From contig NZ_JAUZQD010000024.1 in the NCBI RefSeq assembly GCF_030709675.1, positions 22,420 through 86,419 of the forward strand: 64,000 bases of DNA, written 5' to 3'. Positions 48,801-58,419 of this stretch are shown piece by piece. Position 1 is the first letter of the stretch. Each line of letters starts with the position of its first letter. This DNA comes from Symbioplanes lichenis. GTDB lineage: Bacteria > Actinomycetota > Actinomycetes > Mycobacteriales > Micromonosporaceae. Position numbers and translations under genes: made by a program. The notes under the pieces were generated by a model. The model was given only the letters and a program-made list of their open reading frames with translations. It did no database searches and was not told where the DNA came from.

Positions 48801-49577
48801 CTATGCCAGGTGGAAGCCTTCCCGCACCGCCAGGGCGGCGAGTTGCTGCCGGGTCAGCGCGGGGTCCCGCTGGGCCACGAAGACCACCGTGCCGTCCGGG
48901 TGACGATAGGCCGCCCACTGGTCCAGCTGCGCGTCGGCTCCGCCCTCGACCACGGCCACCTGCGTGTCGCCCACGGTCACGAACCGGCAGGTGCCGCCCA
49001 TCGACCAGAACGCGCGGCCGGTCGCGCACAGGCCGGCCGGCAGGGCGTTGCCCGGGGTGTGGACCTCGGCGATCAGCTCACCGGACCGGCCGTTCTTCCT
49101 GATTGCCGTGGACGCCAGGTATTCCCAGGTCGAGCCGCTCTTGTCGCCGCCGACCTGGGCCTGGTGCTGCGGTGCGGGCTCGGCGGCGACGATCCAGCCG
49201 GACGGGACCGCGGCGCGCAGCTCGCGGAGCAGCTTCCTGCCCTGCTCGTAGCGCGGGCCGGAGCGGGCGGTGGCGTCCTGCTGCGGCTGCCCGTCGCCGT
49301 CGAGCGGCCAGACGGGCTTCGTGTCCGCGGCCGTCGGCGTGGGGACGGGTGAGAGGCTCGCCGGGGCGGGGCCCGCAGCGGGCGTCTCGGGTGGTTGCAG
49401 GGCGGCGCCGGCGACGGCGGTGGTCACGCCCACGACGGCGGCCGCGGCGAGGGCGGCGGCAGCGGTCTGGCGGCGTACGGCCCGGCGGCCCGCGGCCACG
49501 ACCGGCGCGCTGTCCATCGGGGGCGGTGTGATCGTCATCGTCGTCCGCAGGGCACGGCGGAGCTCGTTCTCGTCCAT
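48801..49577 (-). CDS. Single-pass membrane protein paired with a SigE-type sigma factor
   Basis: 258 residues: short cytoplasmic N-terminus (MDENELRRALRTTMTITPPP), one helix (TAAAALAAAAVVGVTTAVAGA), a Pro/Thr linker, and an extracellular domain with two cysteines (GLCATGRAFW, GTCRFVTVG). It starts 8 bp after the sigma gene stop. No zinc anti-sigma motif is seen; the role as membrane partner or anti-sigma is inferred from operon structure, as for 15125-16312. Confidence 0.7.
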   Translation of the reverse strand: MDENELRRALRTTMTITPPPMDSAPVVAAGRRAVRRQTAAAALAAAAVVGVTTAVAGAALQPPETPAAGPAPASLSPVPTPTAADTKPVWPLDGDGQPQQDATARSGPRYEQGRKLLRELRAAVPSGWIVAAEPAPQHQAQVGGDKSGSTWEYLASTAIRKNGRSGELIAEVHTPGNALPAGLCATGRAFWSMGGTCRFVTVGDTQVAVVEGGADAQLDQWAAYRHPDGTVVFVAQRDPALTRQQLAALAVREGFHLA

Positions 49578-49585
49578 GGATCTGC

Positions 49586-50074
49586 CTAACTCGTGGTCAC
49601 GGACAGCAGGGTGCGCAGGGTCGCCAGACCACGCGAGGCCTGGCTCTTGACGGTGCCGGTGGAGCAGTTCAGGGCGGCGGCGGTGGCCTCGACGGAGAGG
49701 TCCTCCCAGTAGCGGAGCACCAGCACGGCCCGCTGCCGGGCCGGCACGGCGGACAGGGCCCGGACCAGCATCAGCCGGTCGTCCGGGTCCGGCTGGTCGC
49801 CGGTCGGCTCCCGGGCCTGCTCGTACGGGCGCTCGCGCCGGCGCCACCCGCGACGCCCGTCGTCGATGAACGTGCGGAGCAGCACCCGCCGCACGTACGG
49901 GTCGAGGGTCTCGTGTCTCGTCACGCGCGGCCAGTGCACGTACAGCTTGGTGAACGCCGTCTGCACCAGGTCCTCGGCCCGGTGCCAGTCGCCGCAGAGC
50001 AGGTACGCCGTCGCCCGCATCGCCCCGGACCGGGCCGCGAAGTACTCGGCGAACGCCGCGTCGCGGTCGCTCAT
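49586..50074 (-). CDS. SigE-family ECF-like RNA polymerase sigma factor
   Basis: 162 residues. Region 2: YFAARSGAMRATAYLLCGDWH, AEDLVQTAFTKLYVHWPRV; region 4: VPARQRAVLVLRYWEDLSVEATAAAL then CSTGTVKSQASRGL. The start ATG 50074 with GGGAGAGG is preferred to the longer frame from 50107. It is the intact counterpart of the truncated gene at 16309-16746 and shows what is missing there. Followed at 8 bp by its putative membrane partner. Confidence 0.9.
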   Translation of the reverse strand: MSDRDAAFAEYFAARSGAMRATAYLLCGDWHRAEDLVQTAFTKLYVHWPRVTRHETLDPYVRRVLLRTFIDDGRRGWRRRERPYEQAREPTGDQPDPDDRLMLVRALSAVPARQRAVLVLRYWEDLSVEATAAALNCSTGTVKSQASRGLATLRTLLSVTTS

Positions 50075-50132
50075 GTCCTCTCCCGTCTCGTCGGTCGGGT
50101 CAAACACGAGACCGGGGGCGGGAAAGGTTGCA

Positions 50133-50552
50133 TCAGCTCCCGCGGTGGGGATGGGTGATGACGAGCACCGGGCGCGCGGACTTCTTGATGAGCTCGAGCG
50201 GGACGCTGCCGAGCAGCCGCTGCGCCACGGCGGGACGGCCGCTGGAGCCGACCACGACCAGGTCGGCCGCCTCGGACTCGGCGAAGCCGAGGATGCCCTC
50301 GAGCGGGCGGCCGGGCAGCACGGTCGTGGTCACCTCGATGCCCGCGCCGGCGATGCGCTGCGCGGCGGCGGCGACGGCCTCCTCGGCGCGGTCGGCGGAG
50401 ACGCTGCGGGGGGCGGCGGCGAGACGCTCGAGTTCGACCGCGTCGACGGCGACGACGGCGACCGAGGCGCCGGTCTGGCGGGCGAGGTCGATGACGGCGT
50501 CGGCCACCCACGGCTGGTCGGCGCCGGGCTTTGCTGCCAGCACGATGCGCAT
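50133..50552 (-). CDS. Universal stress protein (UspA family)
   Basis: 139 residues, one Usp domain. The ATP-binding signature G-x2-G-x9-G-S is present in VVGSSGRPAVAQRLLGSVPLEL, with the usual end SARPVLVITHP. Cytoplasmic stress protein. Divergent from the APC permease gene across 71 bp, a common arrangement for Usp and transporter genes. Confidence 0.88.
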   Translation of the reverse strand: MRIVLAAKPGADQPWVADAVIDLARQTGASVAVVAVDAVELERLAAAPRSVSADRAEEAVAAAAQRIAGAGIEVTTTVLPGRPLEGILGFAESEAADLVVVGSSGRPAVAQRLLGSVPLELIKKSARPVLVITHPHRGS

Positions 50553-50623
50553 GCGCCCATCGTGCCCGGAAAGAAGTCCAGTGTCGACAAGCGAGTGTGC
50601 TCTGGATCACCTAACGTGAAGAG

Positions 50624-51967
50624 ATGGTGGAGACGCACGAGCAGCCCGCGCTCAAGCGGGTCATGGGACCGGGCCTGCTGCTGCTCTTCGTGGTGGGCGA
50701 CATCCTCGGCACCGGCGTCTACGCGCTCACCGGTCGCGTCGCGTCCGAGGTCGGCGGCGCGGTGTGGCTGCCGTTCCTCTGCGCCTTCGTGGTGGCCCTG
50801 CTCACCGCGTTCAGCTATCTCGAGCTGGTCACGAAGTATCCGCGGGCGGCCGGGGCGGCGCTCTACACGCACAAGGCGTTCGGCATCCACTTCCTCACGT
50901 TCCTGGTCACCTTCGCGGTCATGTGCTCCGGGCTCACCTCGGCGTCCAGCGCGTCGAAGGCGTTCGCGGAGAACTTCGCCGAGGCCTTCGACCTGACCCT
51001 GAGCGAGGGCGTGGGGCTGACCGCCGTGGCGCTCGGCTTCATGACGCTGGTCGCGCTGATCAACTTCCGCGGCGTCGGCGAGAGCGTCAAGCTCAACGTC
51101 CTGCTCACCTGCGTCGAGCTGACCGGCCTGCTGATCGTCATCTGCATCGGCGCCTGGGCCATCGGCGGCGGCGACGGCGACCTGTCGCGGCTCAACGACT
51201 TCAACGCGGCCGAGGGCGAGTCGCCGTTCTTCGCGGTCACGGCGGCGACGGCGCTGGCGTTCTTCGCGATGGTCGGCTTCGAGGACTCGGTCAACATGGC
51301 CGAGGAGACCAAGGACCCGGTCCGCATCTTCCCGCGCGTCATGCTGCTCGGCATCTGCGTCACCGGCGTCATCTACGTGCTGGTCTCGCTGTCGTCGGTC
51401 GCGCTGGTCGCCCCGGACGAGCTCGGCGAGGGCGACGCGCCGCTGCTCAAGGTCGTCGAGGCGGGCGCGGCGGGCTTCCCGCTGTGGATCTTCGCCTTCA
51501 TCACGATGTTCGCCGTGGCCAACAGTGCCCTCATCAACATGCTGATGGCCAGCCGGCTCCTCTACGGCATGGCGAACGAGGGCGTGCTCCCCCGCGTTCT
51601 CGGCCGCGTGCACCCCGGACGGCGTACGCCCTGGGTGGGCATCGTCTTCACCACGGTGATCGCTTTCGGCCTGATCTGGTTCGCGGACCTGACGGCGCTG
51701 GGCGGCACCACGTCGCTGCTCCTGCTCTGCGTCTTCACCGTGGTCAACATCGCCGTGCTGGTCCTGCGCCGCGACCGCGTGGACCACGACCACTTCCGCG
51801 CCCCGACGGCGATCCCGGTCGTCGGGGCGATCGCGTGCGCCTATCTGGCCAGCCCGCTCTCCGGCCGCGCCGGCGCCGACTACCGCGTCGCCGGGGTCCT
51901 TCTGGTCATCGGCATCATCCTGTGGGCCGTCACGTTCTTCACCCAGCGCCGGGCCCGCCAGAACTGA
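50624..51967 (+). CDS. APC-superfamily amino acid permease
   Basis: 447 residues with about 12 membrane helices. The first helix has the substrate-binding unwound motif GDILGTGVYALTG, and helix 6 region reads FFAMVGFEDSVNMAEETKDP, both typical of cationic-amino-acid or broad APC transporters. Close to the family length. Substrate not determined. Divergent from usp. Confidence 0.9.
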   Translation: MVETHEQPALKRVMGPGLLLLFVVGDILGTGVYALTGRVASEVGGAVWLPFLCAFVVALLTAFSYLELVTKYPRAAGAALYTHKAFGIHFLTFLVTFAVMCSGLTSASSASKAFAENFAEAFDLTLSEGVGLTAVALGFMTLVALINFRGVGESVKLNVLLTCVELTGLLIVICIGAWAIGGGDGDLSRLNDFNAAEGESPFFAVTAATALAFFAMVGFEDSVNMAEETKDPVRIFPRVMLLGICVTGVIYVLVSLSSVALVAPDELGEGDAPLLKVVEAGAAGFPLWIFAFITMFAVANSALINMLMASRLLYGMANEGVLPRVLGRVHPGRRTPWVGIVFTTVIAFGLIWFADLTALGGTTSLLLLCVFTVVNIAVLVLRRDRVDHDHFRAPTAIPVVGAIACAYLASPLSGRAGADYRVAGVLLVIGIILWAVTFFTQRRARQN

Positions 51968-52004
51968 CCCACCCGCCTCGCTGAAGTGGATCTTCAACGG
52001 CATG

Positions 52005-52022
52005 GATGTTTGCGTTAACATC
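52005..52022. promoter_or_regulatory. LacI-type operator candidate before the GH30 gene
   Basis: GATGTTTGCGTTAACATC has perfect arms GATGTT / AACATC and a near-palindromic GCGTT centre, like LacI-family sites in actinomycete sugar genes. It ends 37 bp before the GH30 start codon and would overlap the promoter or early leader. Confidence 0.5.
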
Positions 52023-52059
52023 ATCGCCGTGTGTCGCTGACGTTACGAAGGGACATCCG

Positions 52060-54921
52060 GTGCGACAGAAGATCACCGCTGCGCTGGCCGCAGCGATCGT
52101 GGGCTTCGGGGCGACCCCGGCCCACGCGGAAGCACGAGCCACCGACGAGGTCACCGTCCGCCCCGATCCCGCGTACCAGGGGCAGGCCTTCGAGGGGTGG
52201 GGCACGAGCCTCGTCTGGTTCGCCAACGCGACCGGCGGCTACCCCGCCGAGATCCGCGAGAAGCTGGCCGATCTCGTCTTCGGGGAGGACGGCCTCAACC
52301 TCAACATCGCCCGCTACAACATCGGCGGCGGCAACGCGCCCGACGTGCCCGGCTACCTGCGCAAGGGCGGCGCGGTCGAGGGCTGGTGGCGGGCGCCGGC
52401 GGGCACCACGCGCGCGGACAAGGACTGGTGGGACCCGGCGAACCCGGCGCACTGGAACCTCGATGCCGACGCGACGCAGCGCTGGTGGGTCGACCGGATC
52501 AAACAGGACATCACCCACTGGGAGACGTTCAGCAACTCGCCGCCCTGGTTCCAGACGAACAGCGGCTACGTCTCCGGCAACTTCGACGCCGGCCAGGACC
52601 AGATCCGCGCGGACACCGTGGACGACTTCGCGGCGTACCTCACCCGCGTGACGCGGGAACTGGAGAAGGCGCACGGGATCAAGGTCGACACGATCGACCC
52701 GCTCAACGAGCCCAACACCAACTACTGGGGTACGCAGCTCGGCCCCGACGGCAACCCGACCGGCGGCCGCCAGGAGGGCGCCCACGCGGGTCCCGCCCTG
52801 CAGCAGCAGATCATCACCGCGCTCGCCGCCTCTCTGCGGGAAAGCGGAAGTGACACGGTCATCTCGGCCATGGACGAGACGAACCCCGGCACCTTCGCCA
52901 CCAACTGGAACGCGTACACCCCCGAGGTACGCGACCTGGTCAAGCAGCTCAACGTCCACACGTACGGGACCGGGCAGCGCACCACGGTCCGCGACATCGC
53001 CAAGGGCGAGCGCAAGCCGCTGTGGATGAGCGAGGTCGAGGGCTCGTGGGGCGCCGGGCAGAGCTTCACGAGCATGGAGCCCGGCCTCGGCATGGCCCAG
53101 CACATCGTCGACGACCTGCGCGAGCTCGAACCGTCGGCGTGGGTCTTCTGGCAGCCGGTCGAGGACTACGACAACATGAAGCCCGGCGGGGAGAGCGCGG
53201 CCGGCGCCAACTGGGGCAGCATCCAGCTCCCGTTCGACTGCACCGCCGCCGACACGCTCGCGACGTGCCCGATCTACACGAACACCAAGTTCGACACCGT
53301 CCGCAACTTCACCCAATACGTGCGGCCGGGCGACAAGCTCGTGCAGGTGAACGACACATCCAGCGTTGCCGCGATCACCAGGAACGGGCGTGGCGCCACG
53401 GTCGTGCACGTCAATGACGGCGACGAGGCGCGCACGGTCCGGCTCGACCTGTCGGCCTTCGGGTCCGTCGCGCGCGGTGCGACGGTCACCCCGGTCGTCA
53501 CCGACGCTTCCGGCGCGCTGCGCCGGGGCAAGCCCGTCCGGGTACGCGACCGGGCCGCGACCATCGAGGTACCCGCTCAGTCCGTCACCACCCTGCTCGT
53601 CACCGGCGTGTCCGGCGTGGCCCGGGACGCGGCCGTGGGTCAGCGCGGTCACGTCTACCGCCTCGAGGGCGTGCAGAGTGGCAAGTCGCTCGACGGCACG
53701 GTCATCCGCAGCACCGACCCCGCGTCCGCGACCCAGCTGTGGACGCTCGCCAAGGTCGCCGGCGGTTCGAGCAACCGGGCGGAGTACACGGTGTCCTCGG
53801 CCGGGGGCTACCTGACCGACACGGGCACCGGAGTGACTCTGTCGTCCCGGCCGTCGCGCTGGATCCTGTCGACCACCGGCGACGGCACGTACACATTGAT
53901 CAACGCGGCCACGAAGCGGCTGCTCGAAGTCGGCGGCCAGGCCACGGCGGACGGCTCGCCGGTGTCGACCTATCTCGCGAACTCCGGCGCGAACCAGCGC
54001 TGGACGCTGATCGACGAGACGGTCCTGGGCGTGCGCCCGGCGACGGTCTTCACCCCGCCGGGCATCGCGCCGCAGCTGCCGGCCACGGTCGGCGCGGTAC
54101 GCCCGGACGGCGTGCGTGGCACCCTGCCGGTCACCTGGCAGCGGCTGCCCGCCTCGACGTGGAAGAAGCCGCGCACGGTCACCGTGCCCGGCCGTGCGAC
54201 CGACCCGCTCGGCCACGTGTTCCGGACGACGGCGACCGTCGAGATCGACACGCTGGTCAAGACGCTCCCGGCCCAGGCGCGCACCTTCGTCGGCGGGGCT
54301 CCCGAGCTGCCCGCCACGGTGACCGCCGTGGGCCGGCGCGGGATCAGGACCGAACGTCCCGTCGCGTGGGTGGCGCCCGCGCCGGGTGCCTTCGATCAGG
54401 TGGGAGTCGTCACGGTCGCCGGGCGCGCCGACGCCGGGGACGGCCGCACGCTGCCGGCGACGGTCCGCGTCACGGTCACCGAGCCGGTCGAGGAACAGGC
54501 GGCGACGGCGGGCGTCACGGCGACGTTCACCGAGCCGGGCTACTCCCCCGCCGGGCTGACCAACGGCAACCGGACGGACAAGGCGTGGTCCAACTGGAAG
54601 TCCGGCGCCAAGAACACCACGGACACGCTGACCGTGGCGCTGCCGGCGCCGCGGGTGCTGAGCAAGGTCACCGTCTGGTTCTACCGCGACGGTGGTGACA
54701 GCTACCCGCAAAGTGTGCAGCTGCGGGTACGGGACGCGGCGGGCACGTGGGCGGACGCGGGGGCCCCGGTGGACGTACCCTCCGGCGGGTCCGCCGCTCC
54801 GGTCGTGACCCTGCCGGTGAGCGCGACCGGCGACGCGGTCCGGGTGGTCCTGACGGCCCGGCCGACCCAGCACATCACGATGAGCGAGATCGAGGTGTAC
54901 GCGCTGACCGCCGCGAGCTAA
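52060..54921 (+). CDS. Secreted multi-domain GH30 glycoside hydrolase (endo-beta-1,6-galactanase-like)
   Basis: 953 residues. Signal peptide to AHA, then a clan-A barrel with FEGWGTSLVWFA, the acid/base Glu217 in DPLNEPNT and nucleophile Glu325 in WMSEVEGSWG, as in GH30 endo-1,6-galactanases. A beta-sandwich side domain follows (about 415-510), then a ricin-like beta-trefoil segment (VYRLEGVQSGKSLDG, NQRWTLI), two Ig-like repeats (FTPPGIAPQLPATVGAV, FVGGAPELPATVTAV) and a C-terminal discoidin/F5/8-type module (GYSPAGLTNGNRTDKAWSNW). GTG 52060 with AAGGGA upstream. Arabinogalactan is a likely substrate; inference. Confidence 0.85.
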   Translation: MRQKITAALAAAIVGFGATPAHAEARATDEVTVRPDPAYQGQAFEGWGTSLVWFANATGGYPAEIREKLADLVFGEDGLNLNIARYNIGGGNAPDVPGYLRKGGAVEGWWRAPAGTTRADKDWWDPANPAHWNLDADATQRWWVDRIKQDITHWETFSNSPPWFQTNSGYVSGNFDAGQDQIRADTVDDFAAYLTRVTRELEKAHGIKVDTIDPLNEPNTNYWGTQLGPDGNPTGGRQEGAHAGPALQQQIITALAASLRESGSDTVISAMDETNPGTFATNWNAYTPEVRDLVKQLNVHTYGTGQRTTVRDIAKGERKPLWMSEVEGSWGAGQSFTSMEPGLGMAQHIVDDLRELEPSAWVFWQPVEDYDNMKPGGESAAGANWGSIQLPFDCTAADTLATCPIYTNTKFDTVRNFTQYVRPGDKLVQVNDTSSVAAITRNGRGATVVHVNDGDEARTVRLDLSAFGSVARGATVTPVVTDASGALRRGKPVRVRDRAATIEVPAQSVTTLLVTGVSGVARDAAVGQRGHVYRLEGVQSGKSLDGTVIRSTDPASATQLWTLAKVAGGSSNRAEYTVSSAGGYLTDTGTGVTLSSRPSRWILSTTGDGTYTLINAATKRLLEVGGQATADGSPVSTYLANSGANQRWTLIDETVLGVRPATVFTPPGIAPQLPATVGAVRPDGVRGTLPVTWQRLPASTWKKPRTVTVPGRATDPLGHVFRTTATVEIDTLVKTLPAQARTFVGGAPELPATVTAVGRRGIRTERPVAWVAPAPGAFDQVGVVTVAGRADAGDGRTLPATVRVTVTEPVEEQAATAGVTATFTEPGYSPAGLTNGNRTDKAWSNWKSGAKNTTDTLTVALPAPRVLSKVTVWFYRDGGDSYPQSVQLRVRDAAGTWADAGAPVDVPSGGSAAPVVTLPVSATGDAVRVVLTARPTQHITMSEIEVYALTAAS

Positions 54922-56561
54922 TCGACCAGCTTCTCGACGGTGAGGTCCGTGAAGGAGGCGGCGCCCTGCGGGGTGTCGCCTCCCTGCACGGTGACGAGGC
55001 CGACGGCGGCGCGGCCCGACGTGATGTCGAGCTCCGTCTGGGGGCTCTGGCCGACCTGGATGTCGTCGTGGCCGACGGTGATGCCGTTGTCGCGGACGAC
55101 CGCCTGCAGGCGCACCGGCTCGCCGGTCGGCAGCGAGTTCCACCCGAGCGGGAAGACGCGCAGCACCTCGCTCGCGTGCCCGCCGCGCTCCAGGCTGAGC
55201 GTGAAGCTGCCCTCGCAGGCCAGCAGCCGGTAGCCCCGGGCCGGCGTCCACGAGAGCCAGACCGCGAAACAGGTGCCGGGCAGCTGGATCGTCCCGGTCA
55301 CCTGCAGGGTGTACTCGCGGGTCAGCGTGGTCGCCGGACCGGTGCACTGCACGGTGCCGGGCGTGGCCCGGGTGACCTCCAGGGCGACACCGGTGTTCAC
55401 GCAGCTGCCCGCGCTTCCTTTCCCGGCGGTCCACGACCCGGCGGTGGTGAGCGCGTCGGAGATCAGCGGCTCCCCGGGCGGGACGGTGAGCGCGACGGTG
55501 TCCGTGTCGGTGCCGCTCTCGTCGCTGGCCGCGCCCCGGTCCAGCAGCGTGAAGATCGGATCGACGGTCTGCCGGGCGACGAACCCGATGCCGGCCGTCA
55601 AAGTCAGTGCGAGCGCGGCGACCAGGGCGATCAGGCCGCCGCGCCGGGGCTTGCGGGGCGGGGGCGCCTGCATCTCGCGGGCCGCCGTCCGCAGCTCGGG
55701 CTGCCGGTCCAGCGCGGCCGCCACCGGCGCCGCCGGGCTCGCGCCCAGCAGCTGGTCGAGCAGCTCGCGGGCGGTGGGCCGGGCGGCCGGGTCGGCGGCC
55801 AGCGACCGTTCCACCAGCGTGCGCAACGGCCCGTCGAGGCGGCCCAGCTCCGGCGGCCGGGTGAGGATCCGGGCGAAGGTCGCCATCGGCGTGTCCGCGT
55901 CGAAGGGCGCCCGGCCGGTGGCGGCGTACGCGACGACACAGCCCCAGGCGAAGACGTCGGCGGCCGGCGTGAGCGGGGTCGTCGGCTCGTCGAAGCGCTC
56001 GGGCGCCATGTAGTTGACCGTGCCGACGATCTCCCCGGTGCGCGTGTGCTGCGTGGTGGACTCGAGGGCGCGGGCGATGCCGAAGTCGATCACCTTCGGG
56101 CTGCCCGGGGCCAGCAGCACGTTGTGCGGCTTGAGGTCGCGGTGGATCACGCCCGCCCCGTGGATGGCGGTCAGGGCCGTCGCGACGCCGACCGCGACCG
56201 CGTACAGCTGGGAAGGGGGCAGCGGGCCGCGCCGCCGCACCTCCTCGGCCAGCGACGGGCCCTCGACGAACTCCACCACCAGATAGGGGTGCGGCGCCTC
56301 CGGGTCGGCGTCGAGCACCGCGGCCGTGCAGAAGGACGGCACCTCGCGGGCCCGCTGCACCTCGGAGCGGAACCGGCCGCGGAACTCGGCGCTCTCGGCG
56401 AGGTGACCGTGCACCACCTTGATGGCCACGCGGCGGCCGGCCCGGTCGCGGGCGAGATAGACGACGCCCATGCCGCCGGAGCCGAGCCGGGCCAGCACCT
56501 CGTAGTCCCCGACCCGGGCCGGGTCACCCGGCCGCAGCGACGACGTCGACTCGGTCTCCAC
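54918..56561 (-). CDS. Transmembrane Ser/Thr protein kinase (PknB type)
   Basis: 547 residues. Kinase domain 18-275: GSGGMGVVYLA (P-loop), AIKVVHG (ATP Lys), HRDLKPHNVLL (catalytic loop), IDFGIAR (DFG), GTVNYMAPE (activation end). One membrane helix (LIALVAALALTLTAGIGFVA) and an extracellular beta-sandwich domain of about 200 residues with two cysteines, perhaps a concanavalin-like sensor. GTG 56561. Its stop overlaps the convergent GH30 gene by 4 bp. Ligand and targets unknown. Confidence 0.9.
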   Translation of the reverse strand: METESTSSLRPGDPARVGDYEVLARLGSGGMGVVYLARDRAGRRVAIKVVHGHLAESAEFRGRFRSEVQRAREVPSFCTAAVLDADPEAPHPYLVVEFVEGPSLAEEVRRRGPLPPSQLYAVAVGVATALTAIHGAGVIHRDLKPHNVLLAPGSPKVIDFGIARALESTTQHTRTGEIVGTVNYMAPERFDEPTTPLTPAADVFAWGCVVAYAATGRAPFDADTPMATFARILTRPPELGRLDGPLRTLVERSLAADPAARPTARELLDQLLGASPAAPVAAALDRQPELRTAAREMQAPPPRKPRRGGLIALVAALALTLTAGIGFVARQTVDPIFTLLDRGAASDESGTDTDTVALTVPPGEPLISDALTTAGSWTAGKGSAGSCVNTGVALEVTRATPGTVQCTGPATTLTREYTLQVTGTIQLPGTCFAVWLSWTPARGYRLLACEGSFTLSLERGGHASEVLRVFPLGWNSLPTGEPVRLQAVVRDNGITVGHDDIQVGQSPQTELDITSGRAAVGLVTVQGGDTPQGAASFTDLTVEKLVD

Positions 56562-56594
56562 GCGGCCCCACCCTGCCGAAGGGAGGGACTCCTG

Positions 56595-57380
56595 TCAATC
56601 TCGGTCCAGAAAGTCGCGGGCGACCGTGGCGAAGAGTGGGGACAGGAACAGGTCGTAGTGCGTCAGCCCGGGCAGGATCGCCAGCGCGTGACCGCCCTTG
56701 GGCCGGTTCTCCCCGGCCCAGCCGCCGTCGCGCAGGCCCCCGTCGAGCAGGGTGAACACCTCGGCGAAGTGGCTCGGCGGGGTGAGGTCGGCGTCGGCCC
56801 CGGCGACGAGTGTGGGCACCTGGATGCCGCGCACCTGCTCGGAGAAGTCGTAGTCGCGGGACATGAACTGGCCGATCTTGTCGAGCAGGCGGGGGAAGTC
56901 CTCCGGCCGCGGGGCGACGCGCGCGTACGACTCGTACATCGGGGTGTCCTTCATGAACTCCGCCGCGGCCGCGCCGACCTGGCCCTGCTGCTCGAGGATC
57001 TCCGGGTACTGCGCGTCGCGCCGGATCCCGGCCGACGCGGCCACCAGCCGCCGCACCTTCCCCGGGTGCCGGAAGGCCAGCTGCCAGCCCACGCCGCCGC
57101 CGAGCGAGTAGCCGGCGACGTCCACGCGGCCCAGGCCCAGGTGGTCGACGAGCCCGGCGACGTCGTCGGCCATCGTGGCGATGTCCAGCGGCCGGTCGAT
57201 GTCCGCCGTCCGGCCGTGGCCCTGCAGGTCGGGCAGGATCACCTGGCGACCGGCCGCGAAGGCGGGCAGCACCGGGGCGAACATCTCCCCCGAGCCCAGG
57301 CCGCCGTGCAGCAGGACGAGCGGCCGGCCGGTGCCGTGCGTCTCGTAGTAGAGGTTCAGTCCGTTGATCTCGGCGTACAT
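56595..57380 (-). CDS. Alpha/beta-hydrolase
   Basis: 261 residues. LVLLHGGLGSGEMF (oxyanion), nucleophile Ser in VAGYSLGGGVGWQ, acid in VAGADADLTPP, and a C-terminal His in LTHYDLF. Length and plan of small-molecule esterases or haloperoxidase-like hydrolases. Divergent from an ECF sigma gene across 82 bp. Substrate unknown. Confidence 0.88.
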   Translation of the reverse strand: MYAEINGLNLYYETHGTGRPLVLLHGGLGSGEMFAPVLPAFAAGRQVILPDLQGHGRTADIDRPLDIATMADDVAGLVDHLGLGRVDVAGYSLGGGVGWQLAFRHPGKVRRLVAASAGIRRDAQYPEILEQQGQVGAAAAEFMKDTPMYESYARVAPRPEDFPRLLDKIGQFMSRDYDFSEQVRGIQVPTLVAGADADLTPPSHFAEVFTLLDGGLRDGGWAGENRPKGGHALAILPGLTHYDLFLSPLFATVARDFLDRD

Positions 57381-57462
57381 GCCCGCTCCTTCGTCGGTGG
57401 CTTACGAACAGGTAGACCGGGCGGGTGCGGAGAACTCATCGGTGCTGCGAGAGAATTCTCCG

Positions 57463-58398
<936 letters not shown>

Positions 58399-58419
58399 GC
58401 CCCCGGGCGCCACGATGCG

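Noticed and set aside
52021..55434. Long minus-strand open frame across the GH30 gene
   Set aside because: Antisense shadow of the GH30 and kinase genes caused by high third-position GC; no domain-like sequence.
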